From NCBI GenBank assembly GCA_947588895.1, contig CANQBF010000006.1:1-43452 (forward strand): a stretch of DNA of 43,452 bases, written 5' to 3'. Positions 16,545 to 26,711 of the stretch are shown one piece after another. How positions within the stretch are numbered: the first letter of the stretch is position 1; each line of letters starts with the position of its first letter. The notes under the pieces were generated by a model. That model made no database searches, was not told the origin of the DNA, and saw only the letters and a program-made list of their open reading frames with translations. A program made the translations under genes and the position numbers. This stretch comes from an uncultured Bacilli bacterium (lineage in GTDB: Bacteria; Bacillota_I; Bacilli_A; RF39; UBA660).

Positions 16545-18761
16545 ATGAATAATGATTTTTTAAAAATAAAAGTTCCATTAATAATTTATTTATTTATTCT
16601 TTTATTTTTACCTCCAATAGTAAAAGATATTAATATATTAATATTTATATCATGTTTTTCAAGTATTGTAATAATATTAAAATATTTAAAAAAAGCTATT
16701 AAATTAATTTTTTCTAAAGGAATAATGAGTATATTAGCTATTTTAATTATCTATTATTTATGGTACTTTATTGTTGTTTTAGGAAACAATTTATTTAATA
16801 GTCATCCTTTTAATTTATATAATTTTTTAATAACATCCTATTCCATGTTTTTAGTAGTACCATTAATTTTTATTTGTATTATTCATATTTTAATTTATAC
16901 TAGAGAAAAACAAATTGAATTTTATGAAATTGTAGAATGTATTATATATGCTGGATTAATTCAAGCATTTATTGCAATATTATGTTTCATATTACCGCCA
17001 TTTAAAACTTTTTTAATTAACATAATGTATTATAATACTGGAGATAAATTATTTTTGAATCAATATTATTTGGAAAGACGTTTTTTTGGCTTTTCAAATA
17101 ATTTATTAGACTCATATGGATATGGAACTGGTATTTTAGCAGTGATACCATTATTTCATTCTATAAAAAATGGAAAAAAATGGTTAATAACTGTTCCATT
17201 CCTTTTAATGATTCCCCTTTTAAACTCTAGAACAGGATTAGTTATATTTGCAACTGGATTTATTATTTGGATCTGTTACTTGATTAAATCTAATGAGATA
17301 GCTAATTATTATAAAATTTTAGGTTGGTTAATGGTCTGCTTTGGAGTAATTGTTTTTATTGTTAGTATTTTTTATCCAGCTATAATTAATTGGATTTTAA
17401 ATGACTTTTTATCATTCTTAAATATTTCTTCAGGAACTGCCAATGTTTTATTTAGTAAAAATTTTTGGCGTTTACCTTCATTAATTGGTATCATTTTTGG
17501 ATTAGGTGTAACTATTGCGGGTTATGGAAAACTAGGTCCTATATTACATTTTACATCTGATGTTGGTTATATAAATGAAATATGGAAAACTGGTATAATT
17601 GGTCTTTTAATTCTATTATATTTACTTTTTAAACTTGAAAAACAAAATATAGAAAACATTAAAAAAGATTATAAATATTTTGTTATATTTCTATTAATAA
17701 GTACGCTTATAGCCAATGTAAAATTTTATGTTTTTTCTTGTGGATCTGGTATGGTATTAATTATGTTATTTTATGTAATTACTTTGCCAAACGAACAGTT
17801 AATTAAACTAAAAACTAAAAATAAAAATCCTAAAAAGAAGATATCGATTATAATTCCTATTTATAATGTTGCTGATTATTTACAAAGATGTTTAGATAGT
17901 GTAGTTAATCAAACTTATAAAAATATAGAAATAATTCTTGTTAATGATGGTTCTCCTGATAATTCTGAAGAAATATGTAAACTATATTTCAATGATAAAA
18001 GAGTAAAATATATAAAACAAAAAAATGCTGGATTAAGTGCTGCTAGAAATACAGGAATTGAAAATGCTAGTGGGGATTATTTAGTATTTATTGATAGTGA
18101 TGACTACGTTAATATTCATTTTATAGAAAGTTTATATAATACGATATCAACAACTAATGCTGATATGGCAATTTGCAATTATAAAAAGGTTTTTGATGGT
18201 AATCATGATATAAATGAAAAGTCAAATAATAATGAAATTTTAATTCTAGATAATGACTTAAAATATCAAAACTTATATAATGACAAGAAAACGATTATGA
18301 CTGTAGCTTGGAATAAGATTTATGATAAAAAGATGTTTAATAATATTAGATATCCTAATGGTAAATATCATGAAGATGAATATATAGTTTGTGAGTTATT
18401 TAAAAAAGCTAAAAAAATTGCTTATATTGATAATAAATATTACTATTATTATCAAAGGGAAAATAGTATAACTGGAAAATATAATTTAAAAAATTATGAT
18501 GTTTTAGAAGCTTTTCATAGAAAATTGCAATTTTTTGAAAATATTGATGAAAAAGAATTATATGGTAAAGCACTATATGATTATTATTATCAATTGATTT
18601 ATCAAAGAAAAATGTTAGAGAAAAACTTTAGTGGTAAAGATGATTTAGTGTCTGAAATAAATAGTAATATTAAAAAATATCGTAAAAATTTTATATTAGA
18701 TTTTAATATTCCATTTTTAAAGAAAATAAAAATATTATTCATGGTACTTAACATTTTATAA
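16545..18761 (+). CDS. Wzy/O-antigen-ligase-like membrane protein fused to a GT2 glycosyltransferase
   Basis: A 738-residue fusion. Residues 1 to about 425 form ten or more membrane spans with the layout of Wzy polymerases/O-antigen ligases, including a long extracellular loop after about residue 280 and a late SDVGYINEIWKTGIIG element typical of that family. Residues about 430-738 are a full GT2 domain: ISIIIPIYNVADYL, ILVNDGSPDNS, NAGLSAARNTGI, FIDSDDYV and HEDEYIV. Start ATG 16545 follows AGGTGAT (16531-16537), which overlaps the upstream stop. One polypeptide could couple last-sugar addition inside with polymerisation outside. The frame is continuous, so it is not an assembly artefact visible here. 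It is the last gene of the polysaccharide cluster. Confidence 0.85.
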   Translation: MNNDFLKIKVPLIIYLFILLFLPPIVKDINILIFISCFSSIVIILKYLKKAIKLIFSKGIMSILAILIIYYLWYFIVVLGNNLFNSHPFNLYNFLITSYSMFLVVPLIFICIIHILIYTREKQIEFYEIVECIIYAGLIQAFIAILCFILPPFKTFLINIMYYNTGDKLFLNQYYLERRFFGFSNNLLDSYGYGTGILAVIPLFHSIKNGKKWLITVPFLLMIPLLNSRTGLVIFATGFIIWICYLIKSNEIANYYKILGWLMVCFGVIVFIVSIFYPAIINWILNDFLSFLNISSGTANVLFSKNFWRLPSLIGIIFGLGVTIAGYGKLGPILHFTSDVGYINEIWKTGIIGLLILLYLLFKLEKQNIENIKKDYKYFVIFLLISTLIANVKFYVFSCGSGMVLIMLFYVITLPNEQLIKLKTKNKNPKKKISIIIPIYNVADYLQRCLDSVVNQTYKNIEIILVNDGSPDNSEEICKLYFNDKRVKYIKQKNAGLSAARNTGIENASGDYLVFIDSDDYVNIHFIESLYNTISTTNADMAICNYKKVFDGNHDINEKSNNNEILILDNDLKYQNLYNDKKTIMTVAWNKIYDKKMFNNIRYPNGKYHEDEYIVCELFKKAKKIAYIDNKYYYYYQRENSITGKYNLKNYDVLEAFHRKLQFFENIDEKELYGKALYDYYYQLIYQRKMLEKNFSGKDDLVSEINSNIKKYRKNFILDFNIPFLKKIKILFMVLNIL

Positions 18762-19136
18762 GACTATTTAAACGTTAGGAAAGGAAATCAAGCAACTTTT
18801 AAAAAAGATAAATATATGAATTGCCCCTTAAAGTAGTCATCAATAAAAAGACTAAAAAAATATGATAAAATACATTTTTGAAAGAAGGTGTATTTTTCTT
18901 ATGTCTTAAAATATCAAAAATTTAATAAATATTCTAATAATTCAAAAAAAGAAACTTGATTATTTTAAAATTTAAGAAAGAAAAGTTAAAACTTTTAATA
19001 TAATATAAAAAGATAATTATATATATAAATATTATTAAAATTTTAATTAACATAAAATTAAATAATTAAAAATAAATTAAAATAATTCTTTTCTTTAAAA
19101 TTAATATAGTTTATAATGTATTTAGGAGTTGGTATG
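18762..19136. other. 375-bp gene-free stretch, possible gene decay
   Basis: No open frame of useful length. GACTA+TTTAA (from 18762) and TTAAAG+TAGTC (ending near 18839) form an imperfect inverted repeat about 78 bases across. Near 18860-18910 there are a TATGAT-type -10, an AGAAGGTG ribosome-binding site and an ATG that hits a stop after one codon. The rest is almost pure A/T, ending in TATAAT (19112-19117) for the next gene. This looks like decay of a small gene or element. No identity can be given. Confidence 0.35.
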
Positions 19137-20186
19137 ATGGAAAAAATAAAAGTTAAGAAAAAATATACGTTTGGAGCTATTGTAGTAGGATTAATTTTGG
19201 CTATAGCTCTTGGATTGGGTGTTTTATTTTTATTAAAAGATGAAGAAAAACCATCAGTTGAAATTAAAGATAAAGAGCCGCAAAAAGAAAAGAGTGTAAA
19301 AATAGTTGATTTAACAAGTAATAAACGTCCGATAGCTGTTATGATTAATACTCATAATGCAGCATTGCCTCAAGTAGGTTTAAATAGTGCCTTTATTGTT
19401 TATGAATTAATGGTTGAAGGCGGAATAACAAGAATGATGGCTTTATATGAGCAAGATTTTAATGAAACTAAAATTGGCTCTATTCGTAGTTCAAGACATA
19501 ATTATCTTGATTATGCTATGGAAAATGACGCTATTTATGTTCATTGGGGTGGTTCAGTTCCAGCATATAATGATTTAGACAAATTAAATATTGATCACCT
19601 TGATGGTATGGTTTATGGTGGAAAATACTTTACAACTGATAAAACATTAAATCGTTCTCTTGAACATACAAGATTTTCATCTAGTGATATGATAAGAGAA
19701 GGAATTGAAAAACTTAAATTAAGAACAACAACTGACAATGGTTATTTATTAAATTATACAGCTGATATAGTTGATTTATCTTCTAAAGAAGGAAGCAGTG
19801 TTGCTAATAATGTAGCAATTAAATATTCTAGCTATCGTACAGCTGAATATGAATATAATAGTGAAGAACAAGTATATTATCGCAGTATGAATGGTAAAAA
19901 ACATACTGATTTGCTAACTGGTGAGCAATATCATTTTAAAAATATAATAGCTTATGCAGTTCAATATGATAGTTATCAAGGTGAAAAATGGCGTGATTTA
20001 AAAAATATTGGAACTGGTGAAGGCGTTTATATTACTAACGGATATAGTATTCCAATTATATGGACAAAAGAATCAAGAGAATCTAAAACTAAATATACAT
20101 ATTTAGATGGTACGGAAATCGATGTATCTGATGGTAATACTTTTATTCAAATATATCCTACTGATGGTAGTATAACAATCGAATAG
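19137..20186 (+). CDS. YerB-like DUF3048 family membrane-anchored protein
   Basis: A 349-residue exported protein with an N-terminal span (about 10-34) and a DUF3048 body. Landmarks: RPIAVMINTHNAALPQVGL, YELMVEGGITRMMALY, KIGSIRSSRHNYLDYAMENDAIYVHWGG. The family (B. subtilis YerB) is widespread in Bacillota with no settled biochemical role; YerB itself is a lipoprotein, whereas here a plain membrane anchor replaces the lipobox. The start is set at ATG 19137 (AGGAG 19124-19128, 8 bases away; ATG 19134 also possible). An upstream ATG at 19116 overlaps the -10 TATAAT and cannot be used. Followed closely by the SpoVIF-like gene. Confidence 0.85.
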   Translation: MEKIKVKKKYTFGAIVVGLILAIALGLGVLFLLKDEEKPSVEIKDKEPQKEKSVKIVDLTSNKRPIAVMINTHNAALPQVGLNSAFIVYELMVEGGITRMMALYEQDFNETKIGSIRSSRHNYLDYAMENDAIYVHWGGSVPAYNDLDKLNIDHLDGMVYGGKYFTTDKTLNRSLEHTRFSSSDMIREGIEKLKLRTTTDNGYLLNYTADIVDLSSKEGSSVANNVAIKYSSYRTAEYEYNSEEQVYYRSMNGKKHTDLLTGEQYHFKNIIAYAVQYDSYQGEKWRDLKNIGTGEGVYITNGYSIPIIWTKESRESKTKYTYLDGTEIDVSDGNTFIQIYPTDGSITIE

Positions 20187-20231
20187 TAACAATAAGAATT
20201 ACTTAGGCATATACTTTAATAGAGGTGTAAT

Positions 20232-20471
20232 ATGTTAAGTGATTCTTTTTTTAATAAAGTAGAGAAAAAAACTAAAGTAGATAAAAATACAATTATTGGT
20301 TTAGCTGAAAAATTACAAAAAGGTAATATGAAAGATGAACAAACATTAAGAGAAGTAATTGATACATTAAGTAAAATGACAGGTAAAAAAATATCTAAAG
20401 AACAAAGTGATAAAATAATAGCGAAAGTTGTCGATGGAAATGTTCCTAAAAATATTGATAAAATGTTTTAA
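20232..20471 (+). CDS. SpoVIF-like small protein
   Basis: A 79-residue cytoplasmic protein matching by eye the pattern of stage VI sporulation protein F (B. subtilis YjcC): FF.KVEKKTKV near the N-terminus, IIGLAEKLQKGN, DEQTLREVIDTLSKMTGKKISKEQ, and a final KVVDGNVPKNI. AGAGGTG stands before the ATG. In Bacillus the family acts late in spore coat maturation; no sporulation genes that would need it are in the window, so here it may have a general role. The family assignment is moderately sure, the function is not. Confidence 0.6.
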   Translation: MLSDSFFNKVEKKTKVDKNTIIGLAEKLQKGNMKDEQTLREVIDTLSKMTGKKISKEQSDKIIAKVVDGNVPKNIDKMF

Positions 20472-20476
20472 TATTC

Positions 20477-20505
20477 TTGCATAATTATTTATTTTGTGAT
20501 AATAT
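20477..20505 (+). promoter_or_regulatory. Promoter of the acidic-tail membrane protein gene
   Basis: TTGCAT (20477-20482), a 17-base spacer and TAATAT (20500-20505) with TGA just upstream (extended -10). Confidence 0.55.
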
Positions 20506-20533
20506 CTATTATAGAATAAAGAGGTGCTTATAA

Positions 20534-21544
20534 GTGAAAGAATTTTTAGATAAATTATACAGTTATGAAAATTTTGGCTTATGGCTAATGATTTCAATAA
20601 TTATATTAGTATTACTATTTATTGTAATATTATTTTTGGGTAAAAAAGATAAGAAAAACAGAGAAATTGAAGCGACTAGAAAGTTACAACAATTAAATGA
20701 TGAAAATGCTTTTAAAGAAGAATCAAAAGTTGATACTGTTGAAACAAAAGAAGTTAAACAAGAAGAACCAGTTGTTAATTTAAATGATAAACCTTTAGAA
20801 GCACCATTAATTAATAACGTTGAAGTTAATAATGTTGAAGTAAAACCTGAAGTTCCAGTTCAAGAAGAAGCACCAATAATTAGTTTAAATGAACTTGATA
20901 AAAAGAATGAAGAATTAAATCAAAATAATGAAATTACTAAAGAATTTACTGCTCCAATTTTAGATGCAATTCAAGAAGAAATTAAATTACCTGATATCGA
21001 AATATCAAACGCTAATGAAGTAAATAACAATAATGATAATATTGAAATGCCTAAAATTAATGAAACTAATAATATTAATGTTGAGATGCCTAAAGAAGAA
21101 ATTGATAAAACTTTAGAAATGCCTTTATTATTTAATGAAGAAGCTGAACTTAATGTTGGAATGCAAGATAATAACAATAAAGAAGTAGTAAATGATACAA
21201 AAGAAGAAATTTTACCAGAAATAAAAGTTCCAGAATTTGATTTAGATAGTGTTATTAATGAAATAACTCAAGAAATTAAAATACCACAAGGAAATAGAGA
21301 AGTATTTAGTTCAGTATATACTAAAGAAGAAAATAATAATAAAGAAGAAGAAATGGAAGTTACTTTACCTGAATTAAAAAATGTTAATGATAGAGCAAAG
21401 GCACCTACTAGTGATGAATTAGATTTTGAACTTCCAACTCTAAAAAAAGAATATACTGAAAAAGAAGAAAAATTAGAAATACCAAAACTTAATAATTATA
21501 ATATTGATAATATATCTGGTGAATATTATAATATAAATCGTTAA
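20534..21544 (+). CDS. Single-pass membrane protein with long acidic, low-complexity tail
   Basis: A 336-residue protein. The GTG start follows AGAGGTG. One hydrophobic span (about 13-36) ends in GKKDKKNRE, a stop-transfer that puts the rest in the cytoplasm. Residues 45-336 are Glu/Asn/Pro-rich with imperfect repeats of the type EEAPIISLNE, IEMPKIN and LPELK, and are probably disordered with short binding motifs. No enzyme domain is visible. It lies directly upstream of parE but is separated from it by a terminator and a new promoter. A scaffold role at the membrane (division or envelope) is conceivable but unsupported. Confidence 0.6.
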   Translation: MKEFLDKLYSYENFGLWLMISIIILVLLFIVILFLGKKDKKNREIEATRKLQQLNDENAFKEESKVDTVETKEVKQEEPVVNLNDKPLEAPLINNVEVNNVEVKPEVPVQEEAPIISLNELDKKNEELNQNNEITKEFTAPILDAIQEEIKLPDIEISNANEVNNNNDNIEMPKINETNNINVEMPKEEIDKTLEMPLLFNEEAELNVGMQDNNNKEVVNDTKEEILPEIKVPEFDLDSVINEITQEIKIPQGNREVFSSVYTKEENNNKEEEMEVTLPELKNVNDRAKAPTSDELDFELPTLKKEYTEKEEKLEIPKLNNYNIDNISGEYYNINR

Positions 21545-21568
21545 GAGGTTATAATGACTTCTTTTTTT
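21543..21568 (+). terminator. Intrinsic terminator before parE
   Basis: AAGAGGT (21543-21549) pairs with ACTTCTT (21557-21563, one G-T pair), followed by T residues. Confidence 0.65.
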
Positions 21569-21590
21569 GTAAAGAAATGTCTATGTTTAG

Positions 21591-21619
21591 TTGCTACCCA
21601 AAAATTCTTATGATACAAT
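21591..21619 (+). promoter_or_regulatory. parE-parC promoter
   Basis: TTGCTA (21591-21596), a 17-base spacer, then TACAAT (21614-21619) preceded by TGA. Transcription would start at about 21626, right at the ribosome-binding site GGTGA, giving a very short leader. Confidence 0.65.
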
Positions 21620-21636
21620 GGTTATGGTGAATAGAT

Positions 21637-23547
21637 ATGGCAAAATATGATGAATCATCAATCAAAATACTTGAAGGATTAGAAGCAGTTAGAAAAAGAC
21701 CTGGTATGTATATTGGAAGTACCGATAAAAGAGGACTTCATCATTTAGTATGGGAAATTGTTGATAATGGTATCGATGAAATTATTAATGGCTATGGTAA
21801 TTATATAAAAATTTTATTACATAAAGATGGTAGTATTACTATTGCAGATAATGGACGTGGTGTTCCAATTGGTATGCACGAAAGTGGTATGTCTACTCCC
21901 GAAGTAATTTATACCATTTTACATGCTGGTGGTAAATTTGAAGAAGGAAACTATAAAGTAAGTGGTGGACTTCATGGTGTAGGTGCATCAGTTGTTAATG
22001 CTTTAAGTGCCAAAATGGATGTTATTATTTATCGTGATGGTTTAATTTCTAATATTAGATTTGCTGATGGTGGTAAAGTTGAATCACCCCTAAAAACAAT
22101 TGGTAAAACTAATAAAACAGGAACAGTTGTAACATTTATGCCTGATTATAATATATTTAAAAATTGTAATTTTTCATATACAACTATTTGTGAAAGAATG
22201 CAAGAAAGTGCTTTTTTAATTCCTAGTGTTACTATTGAAGTCATTGATGAAGAAAATAATCGTACAAATAAATATCATTATGAAGAAGGACTTACTAATT
22301 TCATTGAATTTATTAATGAAGATAAAAATCCATTACATAAAGTTTTAAATTTTACTGGTTCTAAAAATGGTATTGAAGTTAATATTGCAATGCAATATAC
22401 AGATACTTATAATGAAAATATTATATCTTTTGTTAATAATGTTAAAACAAGTGATGGTGGTACTCATGAAGTTGGATTTAAAACCGGTATTACTAAAGCT
22501 TTTAATGATTATGTTAAAATGAATAATTTACTTAAAGGTAAAGATAATACTTTTGAAGGTTCAGATGTAAGAGAAGGTTTAAGTGCCGTTATAAATTTAA
22601 GAATTCCTGAATCTAGTTTACAATTTGAAGGTCAAACTAAAGGTAAATTAGGTACTCCAGAAGCAAGAAGTATTACAGAAAGTATTACCTATGAAAATAT
22701 TAAATTTTATTTAGAAGAAAATAAAGAAGTAGCGTTAAATATTGTTGAGAAAGCAAGTAAAAGTAAAGTTGCTAGAGAAGCAGCGAGAAAAGCAAGGGAA
22801 GATGCTCGAAATGGTAAAGGTAAAAATAAAATTGAAAGAAATTTATCACAAAAATTAGCTCCAGCATCAGGTAAAAATCCGAAAATAAATGAACTTTTCT
22901 TAGTAGAAGGAGATTCTGCTGGTGGTTCAGCTAAAAGTGGAAGAGACCGTAAATTTCAAGCCATATTACCATTAAGAGGTAAAGTTTTAAATGCTGAAAA
23001 AACAAGTATTAGTGATATGTTAAAAAATGAAGAAATAAATACAATTATTCATACGATTGGTGCTGGTATTGGTAGTGATTTTATTGTTGAAGATTCTAAT
23101 TATGATAAAGTTATTATCATGACCGATGCCGATGTTGATGGTTCTCATATTCAAATATTATTAATAACTTTCTTTTATCGTTTTATGCGTCCTTTAATTG
23201 AAGCCGGTAAACTTTATATTGCTAAACCCCCTTTATATAAACTTGATTATGGTAAGAAACATTTTTATGCATATAGTGATGAAGAAAGATTTAAAATAGT
23301 TTCTGAAAATCCTGGTAAACCCGATATATCAAGAAACAAAGGTTTAGGTGAAATGAATCCCGATGAACTTTGGGATACTACTATGAATCCTGATACTCGT
23401 AGTTTAATTAGAGTTAATATTAATGATGTTGCTTTAGCAGAAAAAAGAGTAAATATCTTAATGGGAGATAAAGTAGAGCCAAGAAAAGAATGGATTGAAG
23501 AAAATATTGTCTTTACAATGGAAGATAGTTATAGAGTTGAGGGATAA
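21637..23547 (+). CDS. parE: DNA topoisomerase IV subunit B
   Basis: ATPase subunit of topoisomerase IV, which decatenates daughter chromosomes. 636 residues: a GHKL ATPase domain ([33 protein letters not shown]), a transducer domain with the Bacillota ParE-type stretch [19 protein letters not shown], and a TOPRIM domain with [17 protein letters not shown] and [10 protein letters not shown]. The C-terminal [19 protein letters not shown] is typical. I call ParE rather than GyrB because of the [10 protein letters not shown] and HYEEGL segments and because the partner is clearly ParC-like. The parC gene follows after 2 bases. No gyrase genes are in the window for comparison. Confidence 0.9.
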   Translation: MAKYDESSIKILEGLEAVRKRPGMYIGSTDKRGLHHLVWEIVDNGIDEIINGYGNYIKILLHKDGSITIADNGRGVPIGMHESGMSTPEVIYTILHAGGKFEEGNYKVSGGLHGVGASVVNALSAKMDVIIYRDGLISNIRFADGGKVESPLKTIGKTNKTGTVVTFMPDYNIFKNCNFSYTTICERMQESAFLIPSVTIEVIDEENNRTNKYHYEEGLTNFIEFINEDKNPLHKVLNFTGSKNGIEVNIAMQYTDTYNENIISFVNNVKTSDGGTHEVGFKTGITKAFNDYVKMNNLLKGKDNTFEGSDVREGLSAVINLRIPESSLQFEGQTKGKLGTPEARSITESITYENIKFYLEENKEVALNIVEKASKSKVAREAARKAREDARNGKGKNKIERNLSQKLAPASGKNPKINELFLVEGDSAGGSAKSGRDRKFQAILPLRGKVLNAEKTSISDMLKNEEINTIIHTIGAGIGSDFIVEDSNYDKVIIMTDADVDGSHIQILLITFFYRFMRPLIEAGKLYIAKPPLYKLDYGKKHFYAYSDEERFKIVSENPGKPDISRNKGLGEMNPDELWDTTMNPDTRSLIRVNINDVALAEKRVNILMGDKVEPRKEWIEENIVFTMEDSYRVEG

Positions 23548-23549
23548 TT

Positions 23550-26021
23550 ATGCAAGAAATAGTAAAAAGAATTGAAGATTATGCACTTGAAGAAATTATG
23601 GGAGAAAGATTTGCTTCTTACGCTAAAGAAATTATTCAAGATAGAGCAATTCCCGATGTTAGAGATGGACTTAAACCTGTTCAACGAAGAATTCTTTATG
23701 CCATGTATAAAGCAGGAAATACTTATGATAAAAAATATTTAAAAAGTGCCGCTACTGTTGGTGATGTATTAGGTAAATATCATCCACATGGTGATTCATC
23801 AGTATATGATGCAATGGTTAGAATGAGTCAATGGTGGAAACAAAATGCCATCTTAGTTGATATGAAAGGTAATAATGGTTCAATGGATGGTGATCCAGCT
23901 GCTGCTTATCGTTATACTGAAGCAAGACTTTCTAAAATTAGTAATGAATTATTATGTGATTTAGATAAAGAAACAGTTGAGTGGGCACCAAATTTTGATG
24001 ATCGATTACTAGAACCAACTGTATTACCTGCTAAATTTCCTAATCTACTTGTTAATGGTGCAATGGGAATAAGTGCTGGATATGCAACTAATATTCCACC
24101 ACATAATTTAGGTGAAATAATTGATGCAACTATAAAAAGAATTGAATCACCAAATTGTCATTTAGATACTATTTTAGAAATTGTTAAAGGACCTGACTTT
24201 CCAACTGGTGGTATTGTCTGTGGTAAAGAAGGTATAATTGAAGCTTTTAAAACTGGTAAAGGAAAAGTTATTGTCAAATCAAGATATGAAGTAGTTAAAG
24301 AAAAAGGTAAAGAAAAAATTGTTATTACAGAAATACCTTTTGATGTTATTAAACAACAATTAGTTGGTAAAATTGAAGGTATAAGAATTGATAAAAAAAT
24401 TGAAGGTATTGCTGAAGTAAGAGATGAATCAGATAGAGAAGGTTTAAGAATTGTTATTGATTTAAAAAGTGGTGCCAGTAGTGATTTAATTATTAATTAT
24501 TTACTTAAAAATACTGATTTACAAATATCATATAGTTATAATATGGTTACTATTGTGAATCGTGCTCCCAAAACTTTAGGCATTCTAGAAATATTAGATG
24601 CTTATATTGCTCATCAAAAAGAAGTTATTTTAAGAAGAACTAATTTTGACTTAAAAGTTAAAGAAAAAAGATTACATATTGTTGAAGGTTTAATTAAATG
24701 TATTTCAATTTTAGATGAAGTTATTAAAGTTATAAGAGCTAGTAAAAATAAAACTAATGCTATAGATAATTTAGTTAGTGAATTTGACTTTTCTATTGAT
24801 CAAGCTAAAGCTATTGTTGAATTACAATTGTATCGTTTAACAAATACTGATGTTGTTGAATTAGAAGAAGAATTAGCTAACTTAAGAAAATTAATTGAAG
24901 GATTAAAAGCCATAATTAGTGATGAAGAAGCTCTTAAATATGTAATGAAAAAAGAATTAAAAATAATTAAAAAAGAATATGCAGTAGAAAGAAAAACTGA
25001 AATAGTTGATGAAATAACTGAAATTAAATTAGATATGCAAAGTATGATACCAAAAGAAAATGTATGTGTAATAGTTACAAATGAAGGCTATATTAAGAAA
25101 GTATCAGCTAAATCATATAGTCAAAGTGATGGTGAAACTTTATTAAAACCAGGAGATTATGTTACAAATATTTTTGAAACAACTAGTTTAGATAATATTA
25201 TTTTATTTACGAATTTAGGTAATTATTTATTTATTCCAATATATAAAATATTTGAAGCTAAATGGAAAGAACTTGGTAAACATATTAGTAATATTGTTCC
25301 ATTACAAGAAAGTGAAAAAGTTATAAATGCCTTTATTTTAGAAAATAATAAAGTCTTAACTTTATTTACTAAAAATGGTATGGTTAAAAAAGTATTAATG
25401 GATGATTTAATTGTTACAAGATATAATAAGACAATGACTGCTATTAAATTAAAAGATGATGATGAACTTGTAAGTGTTACTTATAATGATACAGATACGA
25501 TTATTGTTACAAATAATGGTTATTATTTACATTATAGTTCTAATGAAATACCTATTGTTGGTCCAAAAGCTAGTGGAGTAAAAGGTATTAAACTAACTGA
25601 TGATTATGTTATTAATGGTAGTTGTTATAACATTAATGCTGAATATTTAACAATCTTTACTAACAATAATACATCTAAGAGAATAAAGATAAGTGAATTA
25701 AAAGAATTAACTAGAGCTAAAAAAGGTAATATGTTAATTAAGAAAAATAAAACAGTAGATTATAAAATTTTATTTGCTTATATTACTAATAGTAGAGATA
25801 CTTTAATTATTAAAAAAGATAGTGAAATATTAGAAATAAAGAATAGTGAAATTCCAATAATGGACATTAATAGTAATGGTAGTAATATAACAAAAGGTCA
25901 TGTTGATAATTTTGCTCTTAAATATGAACCATTAAAAATAGTTAATGATACAGATAATAATAAAGAAAATGATGAAGATACTCAAATGTCATTAGACTTT
26001 ACTAAAGATTTTACTATATAA
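23550..26021 (+). CDS. parC: DNA topoisomerase IV subunit A
   Basis: Breakage-reunion subunit of topoisomerase IV. 823 residues. The N-terminal winged-helix and tower domains hold [21 protein letters not shown], the quinolone-determining [12 protein letters not shown] (Ser and Asp at the usual positions, i.e. no resistance substitution there) and the catalytic Tyr in YRYTEARLS. The C-terminal ~320 residues form an irregular beta-pinwheel with repeats such as [10 protein letters not shown] and [10 protein letters not shown]. The start overlaps parE's ribosome-binding region (GAGGG before the parE stop), so the two subunits are translationally coupled. A hairpin terminator follows immediately. 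Confidence 0.92.
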   Translation: MQEIVKRIEDYALEEIMGERFASYAKEIIQDRAIPDVRDGLKPVQRRILYAMYKAGNTYDKKYLKSAATVGDVLGKYHPHGDSSVYDAMVRMSQWWKQNAILVDMKGNNGSMDGDPAAAYRYTEARLSKISNELLCDLDKETVEWAPNFDDRLLEPTVLPAKFPNLLVNGAMGISAGYATNIPPHNLGEIIDATIKRIESPNCHLDTILEIVKGPDFPTGGIVCGKEGIIEAFKTGKGKVIVKSRYEVVKEKGKEKIVITEIPFDVIKQQLVGKIEGIRIDKKIEGIAEVRDESDREGLRIVIDLKSGASSDLIINYLLKNTDLQISYSYNMVTIVNRAPKTLGILEILDAYIAHQKEVILRRTNFDLKVKEKRLHIVEGLIKCISILDEVIKVIRASKNKTNAIDNLVSEFDFSIDQAKAIVELQLYRLTNTDVVELEEELANLRKLIEGLKAIISDEEALKYVMKKELKIIKKEYAVERKTEIVDEITEIKLDMQSMIPKENVCVIVTNEGYIKKVSAKSYSQSDGETLLKPGDYVTNIFETTSLDNIILFTNLGNYLFIPIYKIFEAKWKELGKHISNIVPLQESEKVINAFILENNKVLTLFTKNGMVKKVLMDDLIVTRYNKTMTAIKLKDDDELVSVTYNDTDTIIVTNNGYYLHYSSNEIPIVGPKASGVKGIKLTDDYVINGSCYNINAEYLTIFTNNNTSKRIKISELKELTRAKKGNMLIKKNKTVDYKILFAYITNSRDTLIIKKDSEILEIKNSEIPIMDINSNGSNITKGHVDNFALKYEPLKIVNDTDNNKENDEDTQMSLDFTKDFTI

Positions 26022-26022
26022 T

Positions 26023-26064
26023 AAAATCACTTAGTATAACATAATATATACTAGGTGATTTTTT
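26023..26064 (+). terminator. parC terminator that also buries the ylbD ribosome-binding site
   Basis: A 16-bp stem, AAAATCACTTAGTATA (26023-26038) with TATACTAGGTGATTTT (26047-26062, one T-G pair), ends in a T-run just before the ylbD ATG (26066). The 3' arm contains AGGTGAT (26053-26059), the ylbD Shine-Dalgarno. A TATAAT (26017-26022) abuts the hairpin, so a transcript starting inside the 5' arm would leave the site free. Confidence 0.7.
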
Positions 26065-26065
26065 A

Positions 26066-26431
26066 ATGAGTAAAATAGAAGACTTTAAAGAATTTATAAG
26101 AAATAAGCCTGAATTAGTTGAATATATTAAAAATAAAGAAATGACAATGCAGTCATTTTATGAAATATATGATGTTTATGGAAATAATGAAGAAGCATGG
26201 AAACCATATGAAAGAAGTATTTCTAATCCATCTAATAATATTATAAGTCCTAGTAAAATTACTGATATTATGAAAAATATTAATTTAGATGAAATTCAAA
26301 AACATATTAATACAGCTCAAAAAGCTTTAGGAGTAGTAGAAGATTTAACTACTAAAGGAACTGCTAATATTGAAAACGCCATTAAGGGACCCCTATCACC
26401 GAGACCTTTAAATAAATTCTTTGAGGATTAA
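26066..26431 (+). CDS. ylbD: YlbD-family protein
   Basis: A 121-residue cytoplasmic protein resembling B. subtilis YlbD (putative spore coat protein family). Shared features by eye: an N-terminal DFKEFIRNKPELVEYIKNK helix, SFYEIYDVYGNNEEAWKPY, and a C-terminal helical segment with MKNINLDEIQKHINTAQKAL. The adjacent gene is YlbE-like, the same order as in Bacillus, which strengthens the call. Its ribosome-binding site lies in the 3' arm of the parC terminator hairpin, so expression may need an internal promoter. Its role outside spore formation is unknown. Confidence 0.7.
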   Translation: MSKIEDFKEFIRNKPELVEYIKNKEMTMQSFYEIYDVYGNNEEAWKPYERSISNPSNNIISPSKITDIMKNINLDEIQKHINTAQKALGVVEDLTTKGTANIENAIKGPLSPRPLNKFFED

Positions 26432-26432
26432 A

Positions 26433-26654
26433 ATGGAATATTTTTTACAAAAAAAATTATTAGAAGATAAGAAATTTAAAAAATACTTAGATGAAAATTC
26501 ATATTATATAAAATATTTAAATCGTAATCCTGAAAATTATAAATTTTTTATGAAAGAAATGAAAGAAAAATATAAAGAAAGAACAACTGATAAATTAAGT
26601 GATATGGTTAATACTATTGATATTGTTTCTTCTTTATTAGATACATTTAAATAA
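26433..26654 (+). CDS. ylbE: YlbE-like protein
   Basis: A 73-residue protein resembling the YlbE family: a short N-terminal helix (YFLQKKLLEDKKFKKYL), the hallmark YIKYLNRNPENYKFF, and a final helix DMVNTIDIVSSLL. The start at ATG 26433 follows GAGGAT (26423-26428), which overlaps the ylbD end; a TTG at 26421 lies in front of this site and is rejected. It forms a two-gene unit with ylbD. Biochemical function is unknown in the family. Confidence 0.7.
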   Translation: MEYFLQKKLLEDKKFKKYLDENSYYIKYLNRNPENYKFFMKEMKEKYKERTTDKLSDMVNTIDIVSSLLDTFK

Positions 26655-26673
26655 TAACTCGACAAAATAAGAC

Positions 26674-26711
26674 AAAACATACCTCTTTACAAAAGGTATG
26701 TTTTATTATTT
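26674..26711 (+). terminator. Terminator of ylbD-ylbE
   Basis: A 10-bp stem AAAACATACC/GGTATGTTTT with an 11-base loop. The loop contains the -35 box of the next transcript. Confidence 0.7.
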
